From: Cyclospora cayetanensis
Taxonomy: Eukaryota > Apicomplexa > Conoidasida > Eucoccidiorida > Eimeriidae
DNA: 64,000 nt
Direction of reading: 5' to 3'
Assembly: GCF_002999335.1 (NCBI RefSeq)
Contig: NW_020312108.1
Span: forward strand, 1-64,000
The position numbers were made by a program, and so were the translations under genes. The notes below the pieces were generated by a model. That model was not told the DNA's origin, did no database searches, and saw nothing but the letters and a program-made list of their open reading frames with translations. Positions 21,538 through 34,769 of the stretch are shown in pieces (the stretch's first letter is position 1; every line of letters starts with the position of its first letter).

Positions 21538-24500
21538 ATGGTAGTCATACAACGCAGGCTTCTGTTGATTGTTCCACACTCGAGCTGTAGCTTCCCTCCA
21601 GTTCCTGTTCTGCTCTTGCTGCCAGTGGTCTTTTACTTTTCTCTTGGGCTGGGTGTTTTTGGTCATGAGACGACTAACCCTGTGAAAAATTGCGTGAGGG
21701 CTGAATGTGTGAACCCAGTAAGAGAGACAGGAGCAACTTCTGCTGCAGTTGCAGCACCAGCTGCAGCAGGACCACCGGCTGCAGCAGGACCACTGGCTGT
21801 AGCAGCATCTCCAGCAGAAGCTTTAGCAGGTGTGCTGGGTGTCCGCATCCACTCGAGTAAGGAAGAGGATGATATACGTGACAGGAGAGAGGGGAGAGCA
21901 GGCGTTACAGCCTCTCCTCCTGCACATCCAGTCTTTATTGTGCCAGGAATTGCGGGTAGCGGCTTGATGGCTAGCGCTCAAGGCGCGTCACTGCCCTTTT
22001 GCAGCCCGTCGCCAGTAGATTACCCTGTGCCCTTCAGATTGTGGGCCTCTATCTCTCTGGTGAGGCCCCCACAGTCCCACCAGCTCTGCTGGCTGGACAT
22101 GATGCAACTAAATGTGGACGCCACGGGCGAGAAGTACGAGAGCAAGGAAGGACTTGTTGTAGAGGTGAGGCAATAACGCGAGGGGAAATCGAAAGATACA
22201 CCCATAGAAAGGCAGAAAGGGAGGCGCGGGGGAGCAGGTGGTCGGACAGATATAGAAGAAGGTTTGGGGGGAATGCCTCAGAGAAAGGGGTAAAACAGTA
22301 GAGCGAGCAGCGTATCAGCAGGAGGCAGAGAAAGCAGCAGATGGAGAGCGTCATGCTGTTGGTAATGGCTGTCCTCTCCATAGGTAGATTCATTTGGGGG
22401 AGCCCACGGGTTTGACTATTTGGACTATTATTACAATGAGAGATTTGGGGTTCCTGGCACTGCCTACTTCCACGAGACGCTACGGACTTTGTATGCAAAC
22501 GGCTACCAGGAAGGTCAGTCTCTTGTTGGCATTCCGTATGACTGGAGATTTCCGCCCTGGCAGGTGAGCGGAGACTCACAATCTCCCGCGTAAATGTACA
22601 CAGAAATGGTGAGCCGGCAGCAAGTGTGCGGTGTATTTTTCTCCCCAAGCACACGTTGCACGTGTCTGAGGAAGCATAGGCGCTGCCTCTTCCGTAGAAA
22701 CCACCGGCCTCAGAAAGCTCCTTGTTGGAGGCTTGTAGAAGGCAGAACTGCTCTGCAGAAACTGTCTTTGATGGTGCATGTAATTTTTCGGGGCTGTGTG
22801 TGTTGGCTCCTTAATTGGGTGTAGATGGATTTTAGGCGTTTGAAGAAGGAAATTGAGACGCATGTGGAGGCGATGGGCGGTGCGAAGGCCGACCTGCTGG
22901 TCCACAGTCTGGGGTCTTTGGTTTGCAACTATTTCTTGAACAAAGTGGTGACTCAGGAGTGGAAGAACAAATACATCAATTCATACACACTTGTGGCTCC
23001 TGCAACGGGGGGCAGCTTCAAGGCCATTAAGGCCATTCTCACTGGGTAGGCACGCATACGTATACGAGCAAGCAGCTAGAGAGGTTAGACGGCGTACCCG
23101 GTTCCTCCTTTCGCGGTTGCCTGCTACGGGGAGAAATCCTAGGTGCTGAGGGTTCTGCTAGACTCGCCAGAACACGAAGAGGACACATAACGGACTTGGG
23201 AGCTTCGCACAGCTTCAGAAGGGGGGCAGACAGAGAGGAGATAGAGCCCTAGTGACATCTGTGGCTGCTGAGAAGGGCAAGAAGATGGGCCTGCACACAT
23301 GAACCGATTGGAGCAGGCAGCGAGCAGGGAGGGGTCGCCGACTGATCGGCTTCGTAGTGGCGGACTCTGCTATCCAAATGGAAAGGACGAAGGGAGAGGG
23401 GTTTAGACCCGTGGATACTTACCTAGATGGAAGGTGGCAGATATGGATGAACTTGACCGATCCAATAGCAGCCCCTGTTTGGTGTCTTTTGTGATGCCTG
23501 TGTGCCGCGCGTGCTTGCAGCTACAACGATCCGGTGGATCTTACATTCTGGAACTTCTTGGACATCTCGCTTATCCCTACAGGGATACTGAGGGAGCTCG
23601 CGCGTAGCTTCGGCTCTATATACACTCTGCTGCCTGATATCAACGTGAGCTGCGCACTGAGAGGAGCGCTAGAGGCCGTCCTGGAGTCAGCTTGCTGCAT
23701 GGAGCCTTCGGTCCCTTCAGGACGCAACAGCTTCTGTACGCAGGAAGAAACATATGATGGGACCACACACACCGAAGGGCTGCCATGCCTACGCCTGTTT
23801 TATTGGGGTAACTGTGTTGCTGCAGCTTTATGGGAAGGACCACGTCGTGATACGACAGCTATTGTCGAAAGGTGGAGGAGCACCCCTGTCTGTCGCGCTC
23901 TCGGGAGCTGCAGAAGAGAAGCCGTCCCCCGCTGCAGCACCTGGGGCTTTTCGAAATCTTGAACTCCGTCGTTTGGAGAGGCAACCGACCGCGGAGGACG
24001 AGGAGGAGGCCGATTCTGTTACTGCTGCCCAGCGGGAGACAGTGAGGGAACAGCGGGTGCAACAGGAGACAGAGAAGATGATACAGCAACACCTGAGGCA
24101 ACTGGAGCGGCATGCGTCGGAATCCCAGAGGAAAGTGGATGTCCTTAAGGGGCTGGCGGGGGCAGCCGACGTCGAAGAAATCGTGTATACGCTTGGTAAC
24201 TGGACAGTCCTGTTGGATCCGGAGCTCAGGACTCGAGCAAATGCTGCGTTGCAGCACATGGAAGGGGTGCTTCAGGACCCTGGGGTGAGTGTCATTTTAG
24301 CTTAGGAAAACCCCTTGCTGACTCGTGAGGGTTGGCTGCTGTGCTTCTTAGCTGTTGCCAGGTACACTTTTTGCCTACCCCAAGCTGGGAGGATTCCCCC
24401 GCTTCGCCGCTTTGCATGCGGATCTCGCGCTCTTGCTGCTCCGATAGAGATGCCTTTCTCTGCATGAAGCGAGCGAGTTGCTACTGCGAATCAGGTACCA

Positions 24501-25141
24501 CTGTCTTTGCTCGCATCGGTTGGTGCAGGTCCCCACGCGTTGTATTTGGAGCGTCTTTGCCTTCCCCTCAACTGACATCAGTTACATTTATACTGGAAAT
24601 GATCTCAGTCGCAAGCCTGTCCCGTAAGCATAATAGAAACTGTTGTGCAGATCCACGGGTGCTACAACAGAGGGAAAACGAACGCCCCTCAAGAACCTCC
24701 GTTTGCCAACGGCGTTTCTTCCCTCTGTCACACTCGGTAATTTTTTTCTACGGTTCTGTGTTGTCCTGTAGATATTATTCTTGACATTGCCATACTCCTC
24801 CTCTTTCCCTTTTCGACACGCACTTCTCTGCTATGCTAAGTTGTGCGTTCGTCTCTGTGGTGTCATTCTGGTGTCCCTCTGTGTGCGCACCTTGCGCGTG
24901 TCACTGGCTCACGTTATTTCGCATTTTTCCTGCTGCTTTGCTGGTGCCCTTCTACAGGGTTTTGGACGTTGGCGACGACACTGTGCCTCTACGTTCTCTC
25001 TCCGTCTGCGCGGGATGGAGTTCTACTTTCGAGGTAAAGACGTTCAAAAACTTGGACCACATGTTCATCTTCGCTGATGGAGGTTTCAACAGCTACATCC
25101 AGCTTGCATTCAGCTCTGAGCCAAGCCGCCCGCATGGATGA
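21538..25141 (+). CDS. LCAT-like acyltransferase / phospholipase, secreted
   Basis: Enzymes of the LCAT family (alpha/beta hydrolases) move acyl chains from phospholipids to sterols or act as phospholipase A. Seven exons join perfectly in phase: 21538-22164, 22384-22563, 22825-23045, 23521-23644, 23826-24284, 24529-24623, 24958-25141, giving 629 residues. An N-terminal signal peptide or anchor (LLLLPVVFYFSLGLGVFG) is followed by an Ala/Pro linker. Then come the family landmarks: FIVPGIAGSGL (oxyanion region), PYDWRFPP, the nucleophile elbow LLVHSLGSLV with the catalytic Ser, ISYIYTGND, and GDDTVPLRSL carrying the catalytic Asp. LDHMF supplies the likely catalytic His near the C-terminus. Exon 5 inserts about 130 acidic, helical residues between the hydrolase halves, an insert not typical of plant or animal LCAT. 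Toxoplasma has a secreted LCAT with phospholipase activity; orthology is inferred. Confidence 0.88.
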
Positions 25142-26929
25142 GAGGCTCAGGGATCAGGCTACGGCCTGACACTTGGGGTTAAGGGCCACAGGGAACTGAG
25201 CTCTGCAGGCTTCGAGGGCTGTGTAAGCGTGTTTTACTTGCTAGTGCCCTAAACTCGACACGGCGAAAAGGCTGAAGCCGCTGAGGCAGCAGTTTCTTCT
25301 GGACTACCATTCATTTCTCGTTCACTCGCCTCTGGCACCTCAAACCGTTCTCTTCCTTGGCGCTTCTCTCTTCTGCATTCTTTTAGCGTTGGCATTGGCC
25401 TATGGCCTTCACCGGCATTTTTATGTTGGGTTTGAAAGACTGCAAGGTGCAGCCGCGGGGATAGAAAGACAAGAGCCGTTTTGTGACCCGCATAAGGACA
25501 GAGGTTTTGGTTCTGCCTTTCTGTTCCCCAGGAAAAGGAAAGGGGCTCGCGCGGGTTATCACCGTCGATTCCCTTTTCCTTTGCTCCTAATCCAGGCAGG
25601 GTTTTAGAGTGTAGCTGCACCGCGCAAGGGAAAAGCAGACGAACGCGCTTTCACGTTAAGGGCGCCCACCCTCGGTGTTCGCTACATGGGATCTTAGCAG
25701 ACAAAGGCCACGGTTACAGGATTGTGCTTCTTTGTCACGGTGGATCGGCGTTGTCTTTTCGCCCTCTACCTGCGATATGTCCTGTTTCTACGCCCGAAGT
25801 GCATTTGGGGCGCCGCCACAAAACATTCCGTATTCGGATTTAGCCGGCATCGCGTCAAAGTGGAGAGAGGAAACTCAGAAATTCTTTGTTTCTGTGTTTA
25901 ATGAGGTGAAGAGGCTATGACGCGAAACCAAGTAGTTTTATCCATCAGATAAAACAACACTGCAGGCGTGGAGGCGGGGCGGCTGTCCCCTAGTCTTAGC
26001 AAAAGTCTGAGGAATGGGGATAGATGGAAGGGGCTCTGCTGCAAGGCACCTCGTCGTGCTACTCACGCTGGCCAGAACTAACCGCCGCTCGGGATCCAGC
26101 GGCACAATTATGTGGAGACGGGCAACTCTGAGGGAGTTAAGGGCGCGCCTATAGGTGGGCACGACGTTGTTTTTCCATGCACTGGCTTTAACATGCCCCG
26201 AGAACAATATGCATTTTCAGAATTACCACTCGAGTTTGCTCTGGGAGTTCACAAGAACCCTTCCCGTATCGGCTGGCGAGTTGATGTATTGCATCCAGGT
26301 GCTGTAGTTACTACCTAAAGGCAAGACAGTCTGTCGAATTGAGGGGGGAAAATCCACGAATTACATGCGGTCGTAACACGAGAAACAGAATTCGATTTAT
26401 GCGGTAGTTCCAATGCGCCCTAATACGCGTCTAGACTCGGGAGGAACAAGCAAACTAAAGGCCCGTAACCTTATCGGAATACCAAGTATACCAAAGGGTG
26501 CATGTACTATAAAGATCTTCAATAAACAAAGAAAAGCCATTCTGTGGTTTTGCCTCCTGGCATGACGAAAGTACATAACACACCTGCGGGGTGTACGCAC
26601 AAATACCCCAATCACCTGAGATTAAAGGCCATCAAAAGCCAGATAAGGGCATTCTCTGATCGTTACAGTATCAAGGAAATACCCTTCCAAAATGAATTAC
26701 ACGATTCGGGGATGCCGCGCGCCGCAGCAGCTCAGTGCAGCCTCCAGGCAACTGATTCTCCTTTGCCTCTAGAATAAATGGTCCATGACACGATCACGCT
26801 AAATTTACAGATCAAGCGTCGGGCAGCCTTAAGGGACCCTCTGTGGGGTTCCTCCCGTCAATAGGGGCGGCTGGGGGCAGTTCGGGGCATCTCGTACGGG
26901 CTTCCAGGAGGATCTCTGCAGAAAGGCAA
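25142..26929. other. Convergent intergenic region
   Basis: This is the 3' flank of two convergent genes: LCAT-like (plus) and the RING gene (minus). A plus-strand open frame at 25675-25920 ends in a helix-forming segment (SKWREETQKFFVSVFNEV) and could be a stray exon, but it does not connect to LCAT, whose stop at 25141 is firm. Nothing else is supported. Confidence 0.45.
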
Positions 26930-29900
26930 TTAAGAGAATATACGTTCTGTTGAAAGCGGCGTCAGAAACACAAAAATAAGCCACAAACAAACCAGGCTGA
27001 AGGACAAGTTGTACGGCGAAATATTCAGGAAGACCCCTAATCGCTGCTGCTGCTTTAGAGGCCGCGCGGTGGCCACTTGCTTTGCAGTAGCGCTACCAGG
27101 CGACACCCCTTCCTGCCCTTTCTTGCCAACTAGTCGTCTGGTTGACGGTGCGGCGAAGGCGTGTGCTGCATTCCTGGTAGAACGACGGTTGCCGCATTCA
27201 GATACACTGCCATCGAGCCTCCAAGCTGCAGGCCGCCTGGGTGTAACAGGCTGTGAAATCGACTTTGGTTTCGAACGTAAATTTTGGGGTGTACTAGCAC
27301 GGGGTGTTGTAGTAGTGGACGAGCGGGAGCTTGTAGACATTCGTGTATTGTGAGTAGCCTTCGAAACGGTTTTCTGCGTTGCTTGTGATTTTGCCACTCG
27401 AGAAACCTTGGGCATCCCTTCAGACTCCGCTGCTGCACCCCGCAGCTGCTGCTGCCGCGTTTCTGTTGCTGGCCTGTTGAAACACCACAGGGCGCGTCTT
27501 TATTTTAGTTCGGGAAAATTGGAAAGCAAGTAGCATATGATAAAGAACTATTTTCTTTATGTAGAATACAGCAAATAGCCAATTGTGCGCTTTGCCATGA
27601 GAACGCTGCTGTGGGAAGAAAACCCCTTAACACAAAGAGATGCTCTAACTCATTAAGGTGTGACAACGCACGCTATGAGGTCACGAACAATCTCAGTGGA
27701 CTTGAGTCTGCAGAGATATTCGCAGGGTCAGCGCAGAGCCATGATTTGCCTCATCCACAAGCCTCGCCTGCCCGTGCATCAAATTTTCAGCCGTCTAAGC
27801 TTTGCAGGACGATTGCTCTGCGTTCCCTACTTTTAGACCCTGAAAGTTGACGGTTAGTAAAGGATCTGGAGTTATCTGAGCTTACCGTTGAATGACAACA
27901 TCTTTGCGCTGTATTTCGGCCTTGAGTTGTCTCCTCTGCTCCATTTTCTCAGACCTCAACCGGGCATTTTCGCTGCCAAGAACCGAAACGGCAGTTTTAC
28001 ACACTGCATTCACGAGGATGTGATTGATTCAAGCTGCGTACTGTCTGCTCATCATTAATCACTCTAAAATTCCTCATTTACCACTAGCTCGGATGTGTCT
28101 ATCAGCTTCACTATTTACAAATCGCCCAGTGCCCGTTTCGCGAACTTGCGGCAGTTCCTTACCTCTGCAATTCGCAGATGGCACTATGCTGCAGCCTCAA
28201 GGCCCCATCGATACCCTCCTGCAGCATTAAAAGGTCCTGTAGGTTCTCCTTAAATTGTTCAAATTATATTTGTCATACTCAACTATAGGGTAAACCAGTA
28301 AGTGTAGGGTCACTGCTGTACGGCTCGTCTCTTTCGCAGGTCACGGGCAGATGTAAGGGAGAAAGGACGAGGCACAAAAACATAGACACATACGGGTCAA
28401 TAGTAGAGAGTCATAATTGCGCTGTATTCGGCTTTTGTCAATCAACTAAATAAAACCGGCCTTCTGGTGTCTAATTCATGCGCAAGGGTAGAATAATTTT
28501 GCCTACGCCTCTTTCCCCTTGAAGAAACTCGAAAGCCTGCGTCTCGCTCATCAATGTAGCTTCACTTAGACTGCGACACGAAACGGCTCAGATACATACA
28601 TCACTAAAGTCATTAGGATGTGAGGCTAAGTTTGATGTACAGTATGGCACCGCACCAAGACATCTTCAGCCGTTCAGGCTTTTGCCTAACAGCTGTGAAA
28701 ATCTAGGAGCCTCAGTGACAGAACTAGCGCACAACCTTGATACGGCGTGTTCGGTGTAGCCCCTAACTTTGAATTGCTTCAAACTTACTATTGCCTCCTG
28801 GTGGATTCAATGTCGAGCTGTTTTTTGGCTTGTACCAGCTCTGCAGCGAGTCTGTCTTTGGATGCATTCGCTCTGACCAGTCGTGTGCGAAAGTCAGCTG
28901 CCCTCGCCTCAGCTTCTGTTGCCCTCGAAACGTGAGAGTGGATCTCGTCCTCTAACACTGATACGCGATTCTGGGAATAACACGATTAGCGCGCAGCATT
29001 GTGCAATAAATGGCAACGGACGGAAGGGCTGCGCTGAATCTCGGACATGCACATTCGATTTTGGAGCACGCACCAATCATGTAGCAGGAATTTCAGCGGG
29101 ACAAATATTTCGTTTTCTGCACTATATAAATGGTATGTATGTGGTGTGCACAGCTTGAGTGAGCGGCTTCCGATTCGAGGGACATCTTCGCATCCGTGTT
29201 CTTTCGGCGCGGCGTCATTAGTTGTCCTTAACTTTTCATTGCGTGTTAAGAGAAAACCAAAATTTCTACTTCGCTGACTTAAATGAGCAATGTTATTGTG
29301 TACTCCCACCTTCAGCAGTTCGTGTTCTCTTTCCCGCCTGGCATCTGCTTCCAGGAGCGCATTGACATTTGCACGAGCCATAGACAACCGCATCTGCATA
29401 GGGGAAGGAAGGCAAAAACAAAGAGAGTACTACGATTTGTGTAGGGGTCAGAACACATCTAAACCCGACAGTAAACGTTCTGCCCCTTCAGACCCCTGTG
29501 GAAACCATGGAACGAAGCAACTAGCTATTCGATGAAAGATAAATGTCTAGCCAAACATACCTGGAGCACCGCTTCATTTTCTCCACCTGATGCAGTGATA
29601 GCTGTAAAATTGCATCGAAAAAAGCAACCAACAATGTTGCACTCATTCCACGCAAGGCAAAATGAACGCTTGTGTCTGCTTGTGGACCAATCCCCGCGGA
29701 CACATATTCTCCCACGCAATACTGGGGGAGACGGGAAGGTTCCTTCACCCAAGATAGCTTCGTACCCTCTGGAGGCGTCAATAACTCAAACTGAAGGCTG
29801 ACAACTTCTGAGTTTCTGCATGGGCCCCTACATATCGGGCACCTCCGCGCAGATATCAGGGGCTGCGAACAGAGCCACCGTCTCAGGCTACTCACACGCC

Positions 29901-30188
29901 AACGGACAAAATTATTCACAAAACACCAAAAATTATGTGACTTAATCCTTTTAACCTTTGAGTTGAAGGAAGCTGGGATCGGAATGGCTCAAGACCAATT
30001 TGAGTCGTTTCTGCTAGACAATTTGGTGAATCAGATACTGAATCACATTTGCGTTGCATGGCCTACTGAGGGCTTAAATCCCTGACTCACCAAACATTGT
30101 GATAAATATGGCCGCATTTCGACGAGGTCGCCAAATTTGTAGTCAGAGGTTCGCAGCAAATCGCACAGTCTGGCGCCAGATGCGTCAT
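26930..30188 (-). CDS. TRAIP-like RING-type E3 ligase with coiled coil (copy A)
   Basis: Likely a nuclear ubiquitin ligase of the TRAIP type: an N-terminal RING, then a long coiled coil. Exon 1 (30091-30188, 98 bases) starts at ATG and encodes CAICCEPL...CGHIYHNV, ending in TG|GTGAGT. Exon 2 (29749-29887) completes the RING as C-LRRW...CPICRGPC, giving C-x2-C...C-x-H-x2-H-x2-C...C-x2-C. Coiled-coil exons follow: 29310-29393, 28789-28970, about 28163-28248 and 27886-27972 (heptad-rich, e.g. RLRSEKMEQRRQLKAEIQ). The last exon, 26930-27473, encodes a basic Ser/Thr/Arg/Pro tail and a hydrophobic end. Phases agree except between 28789 and 28248, where one small exon is missing. The RING is intact in every metal ligand. 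TRAIP-type assignment rests on domain order, not on a specific signature. Confidence 0.74.
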
Positions 30189-31141
30189 TTGTGTCTTCGT
30201 CGACAAAGACAGGCTGGTAATAGGAGGATACTCTGGTACAGGTAAATTAAGTGATTTCACGAATATGCCATTGCTTTTCAAGGATTTGGGCTCTCCGCCT
30301 TCACATTACGCAACATTCTGCATCACGCAACCTCCGGAGGCCAACATGAAAAGAGCCGGCACTGATGTAGTTTCACATTCGTATCCCTTTTTTCAAGTCC
30401 CCAAAGGCGAATTCCAGTGCAAAAATGACTGCGAATGTCTTATGAATGAGATGGATCAGTATCGGCTCGGCTGTGGGGCCCGCGTCCAGGCCGAATTCCC
30501 TAGTGGCCCTTTGGATGGCTTCAGTCCCTGGGAGTGTCTGCACCCTACACACACATACCAATGTCTTACTGGCAATAGTTTTCGGAAGTATTTTGATGCA
30601 CAGTCTTGTAGACTTCGAAATATATTCAAACAACCCGAAAAACAATGGTTTCCACTGCCACCGTCAATCTCCTCAGACTGCTCGAGGCCGGCCGCAGATC
30701 CCAGACGCTTCCAGGTGCCATCGAGAGGAAATATCCAACTCGCCATTTTAATCAAAATGCATCTGTCCATGAACGATAAATCAGTTGGAGTCTAGACTCC
30801 GACTAGTAATACGGCGCAGCCCGCGCTCCTTTGAAGACTATAGTACGCAGTATTGGTCTTCGATATTCTCATCTATGAGTCACATTGTGCAGAAACGCGC
30901 TCAAAGCCTGAAGAAAAGCCTTATTCTTGTTCCCCTAAGTAGTCAGCATCCTCCCTTGTTGGCTACGAGCAGAGAACCTCCGTGAGAGACGAGGCACGGC
31001 GAGACTCCGAGTACTCTTCACTTTCTGAGCGGTCGTGGTACTTGCACACAGACTTATAGGGTATACTATCACATATCATGTATGTTTATAGCGCTTATTT
31101 AGCCTTGAGTCGTCTCAATAGGAAATACTAGCCGCAAAACA
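30189..31141. other. Intergenic, 5' of RING copy A
   Basis: The frame of RING exon 1 stays open upstream to 30281, so an extra 5' exon or leader is possible. Open frames of 90-176 codons overlap on both strands at 30265-30795 with no domain; none is called. From about 30.8 kb the sequence becomes AT-richer. Confidence 0.4.
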
Positions 31142-31264
31142 ACGCAGCAAGCTTTAAGCAGTTACCAAGGAAGCATGAATTGATGTACGATTAACTGCCT
31201 TTTTTACGCAGCAAGCTTTAAGCAGTGACCAAGGAAGCATGAATTGATATACGATTAACTGCCT
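31142..31264. repeat. Two-copy tandem repeat, 59-bp unit
   Basis: Copy 1 is 31142-31200 and copy 2 is 31206-31264, separated by TTTTT. The copies begin ACGCAGCAAGCTTTAAGCAG and differ at only two positions, so the duplication is recent compared with the decayed sequence around it. Confidence 0.92.
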
Positions 31265-34200
31265 AAGTGTACTTCACCCTGGCACACGCGCAAAGACTGT
31301 CTATGAAACGATTCTCTCTCGCACTTCAACTAGGGCACTCAAGTACACTCGCAGGCAAATAGGCAGAATGCCTGTGTATTCGCTGTTACCGAAGCACACG
31401 ACAAGTGGGCAACTTGAGCCACTCGAGAGATGCAAACCTATTCCTTCGTCCAGCGAAACAGAAAAAAGAAAGCGCTGAGAAAGACAAGGCCATTAAAAAA
31501 ACGAATAAGGCATAGCCGTGCCAAACACCAGCAGAACAGCAATGCTCACCCGTACTAATGTGGCTATGGTGGTGGGTGAACAGGTAAAATGTGCAGAGGC
31601 GTCGAGGGAAACAGTAGTGCATGTCTACTCGTTTTCGAACTTTGATAATCCACATTATACTCGCTTACTTATTTGTTGTCTGACAACCAGCTTGATGCTA
31701 TTCGTCGCTTTTTCTCGAAACCCCCCAAATTCGAATTTATGAACAAAAAACAGCGACTGCCTAAGCGTACAATACGCGCCGTTTTACAAGGAAAGAACTG
31801 CGAACGGTGAGCTCCAAGTTGTGAATATAAATGTGCTAAACCTTTAGGGGTTTCAATTCCATTGAGTTAAGCTTAAGTTCGGAAAAACCGCCAGTTTCTA
31901 CCAATTGCAACGAGCATCAACGGCAAACAGGGCCACCAACGAGTTCTTACGCACTGCCTTTTTTCCACTACTCCGCAAAATAACTAAAATCAAATCTTTG
32001 TAGCTCATATTAGCAAAAATTTGGTCTAAGGTCATTAACGAAACACTTTAGACGCCGAGTCTGGCACTTGCGGGGTTCTTAGGTTTTTCAGTCACAAATA
32101 TCAGTCATCTGCACGGCAGAGCATGTAGGCGGATATGCATAGGCCGTCTTTCTTCCAAACAAAGCTCATATGCAAAGTTTATTTCAACGGGCTCCAAATA
32201 TTTCGTAGAAACTAATCGAGGGGTGAAAGACGGACGGGCTAGTGTTTTGCTTCCGCCGACAAGCTCCATTGGGAAAGCTTCCAGTGTTGTTCGGTAGCGT
32301 GTCCAATAGTAAATCACTAGAGTAGATCCTTGTACGTCAGGATGCCAGATCGAGGACAGCATTCGATCGTGGCCCCTCTGTGAATTTGGGGAACACGGAA
32401 ACGGTCAGTACAGTAGTGCGCTCCCTTTTGTACAGCAGATCCGCACGCGCGAGGGAAATACCATAGCTGTGAAGCTGATGCACACAGACCCTAGAACACT
32501 ACACAGTGGACTTTGGGTCGTTCCAAAGGGTCAACAAACAGTCCAATTTTAGCCTTGAGACAACAGCATAACACAATCCCAAGTACAGCTATTCCGATAT
32601 GCAGTCGCAATTACATTGTAAGCAGCTTATGAAGCTTCTCGATATGAGTAAGATATATTACACCTACTTCCAATTTGTCAAACTAGAATACGGAGCGATA
32701 CCATCATTATTACTGGGCCGCCTGACAGCAAAGTTGATGCCCTTTTAATTTTTTACAGAGGGCGTGTCAACAATAGAGCTCATAGTTAGATTAGTCTAGA
32801 ACATCTAAGCAGGTAGACTGGATGATACTGGGTTAGGAGCACTGAGGCGACTCAACACACGCAACTAGAAAGATTGTGCATCCTTCTTGAAAGTGATGTG
32901 CATCTTGCTCTGGCCACGTTTCACTAATTGTTGGCAGCTAACAGAATTACAAGGCTGCAGAGGTTATGACTCCACACAAGATACTCAGCCCCTTCCATAG
33001 GCGAGATAGATTTCATTACAGTTCCAGAGCCTGGGGGACCGCCCAGCCTCACTGGTAACCCAAATACTTCTGCTCAGCAAAATCCAGTACCACCAAAGAC
33101 AAAATTTTTTCAGACGTGAGCGCCCAGCGGCAACGTACGCTCCAATTAGCCATACCTGGTAGGTACTGCGCGGAGCCCACCTCTTCATTTGATGGTAATG
33201 CAACCTTAATGGGTGACTTGTGCGCGTCTCTGGGCAGTAGTTCATGGCAATCGCGGGCGTTTCCATAGTCTTCACTCTGCTATGGGCGCTTAAGTCGGAG
33301 TCCTTCATTATATCTCTTTAAGTGCTCTGCATGGTGGAATAATGCTGCCTCCGTTTATTCGTTTCTTAGGCTTGAGACGAACCAACTATAATGCGCGTAT
33401 CGCGTCAATCTGTAATCTGGCTAGCTACTTTGGCCCCTCATTGTCTGTGTGTACATCCTTCTGATTAAAAAATGCAAACCGTCATAATACCTTCCACCGT
33501 GCCTTTCGAGCATTCAAACAGGTAAAATTAAAGAGCCTGGTTTGAGTCTTCTTGTTACCCAGGCAGTGTGAGACCGTATGAAGAGTCGAGCTTGCGGATA
33601 AACTTTGCCCACAAAGTGTTGGGCATCCAGGATCACATGCATTCTTTCAAGCAATATTTGCGATTTTGGGTCGGCAAAGGAGAGGAAATTTCTTGGGCGT
33701 ATTCCAAAAAACATGAAAAATTAGAGGTCTTCCTCTTTTTATCAGCAACACACACCAAAGCACACCCTACTAAAAGCGTGCATGGTACACAATTTATTGT
33801 TTTACGTAATGCTTTAATATAGCATAACGCTGGGGGCCTTTTGTTCAAAGCCCTCGACCGGTCTCTCTCTGCAGTGCTACATGGAAGAAAGTGGAGACCA
33901 AACGGCCGCTAGCTCCAGCTTTACTAAAAGCCGTAGCTGTAATGAGTGATATATTACAGTGAGTATCTTCACAGATAGACACTTGACAACACTATTGGAG
34001 GCTTTTTGCTGGATACCATAGGCATTTCTCAATAAATAGCGGTACTCCTTCTGTATTTCCTGAGCACACCCTTCTGGAGGCAACAGTTTATCTCTAGTTT
34101 TGCCGTATCTCAAGGCGTGTAGGATCTCCTTGCACGTAAATGCCGTAGTTTCAAAGGGCATAGCTCCACTTGAGCACTTGTACTTCACCGCTTCGAGTTA

Positions 34201-34767
34201 ACTAAGAACTGAAGAATTGGCTAGCTGGATTGCTCGTGCTCCTAATTTATTGCAGATCCGTATTAGATGCATACACGAAAATGCAATGTTATGTGTATGT
34301 GCGCCATAGGCTCTGTGAAAATAGCTGTTAATGCTAAAATGCCTAAAAGGGTTCATCTACGCATAAGCCTAGCTTCTTCACTCCTCATGTCGGAGCCTTG
34401 AGGATCTTGGGCAGGGAAGCGTGGACTCAGAAGCACTCCACAGTTCTTATTCAGTATCAATCTAATCTGGTTGAGTGTCTGCCTACGGAGAAGTAAATGG
34501 AGCGTCACAGCTGGACGCACTGCGTGGTGTGATGTGGCTGTTTCTTATCGAGTGGGCTAGCTGCAGTAGAATGTCAGGTTCCCAAACAAGAGTTGTCTGA
34601 ATTCATTCAGGCCATTCTTCGGCTTGATCATTTTATTATGACTGGCATCAGTCTAGGGGCTAAAAGCCCTTTGCGATCGCTGCAGACGGTTGCCCAGCGC
34701 CTGCTGGCGTGGCAGTGTAGTGTGCACTGCCACGCGTAGATTGTCGACGAATGAAGCCACACAGCAC
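31265..34767. other. AT-richer gene-poor DNA with possible retroelement debris
   Basis: No intact gene. A minus-strand segment near 33990-34140 (LLPPEG...YRYLLRNAYGIQQKASN) faintly resembles the YGLKQAPRxW block of Ty1/copia reverse transcriptases, but not strongly enough to call. 34280-34370 resembles 39880-39965, a diverged dispersed repeat. Remaining open frames are short and featureless. Confidence 0.4.
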
Positions 34768-34769
34768 AG

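Noticed and set aside
25675..25920. Possible extra C-terminal exon of the LCAT-like gene
   Set aside because: The catalytic His exon ends in a clear stop at 25141 and no phase-compatible donor leads here.
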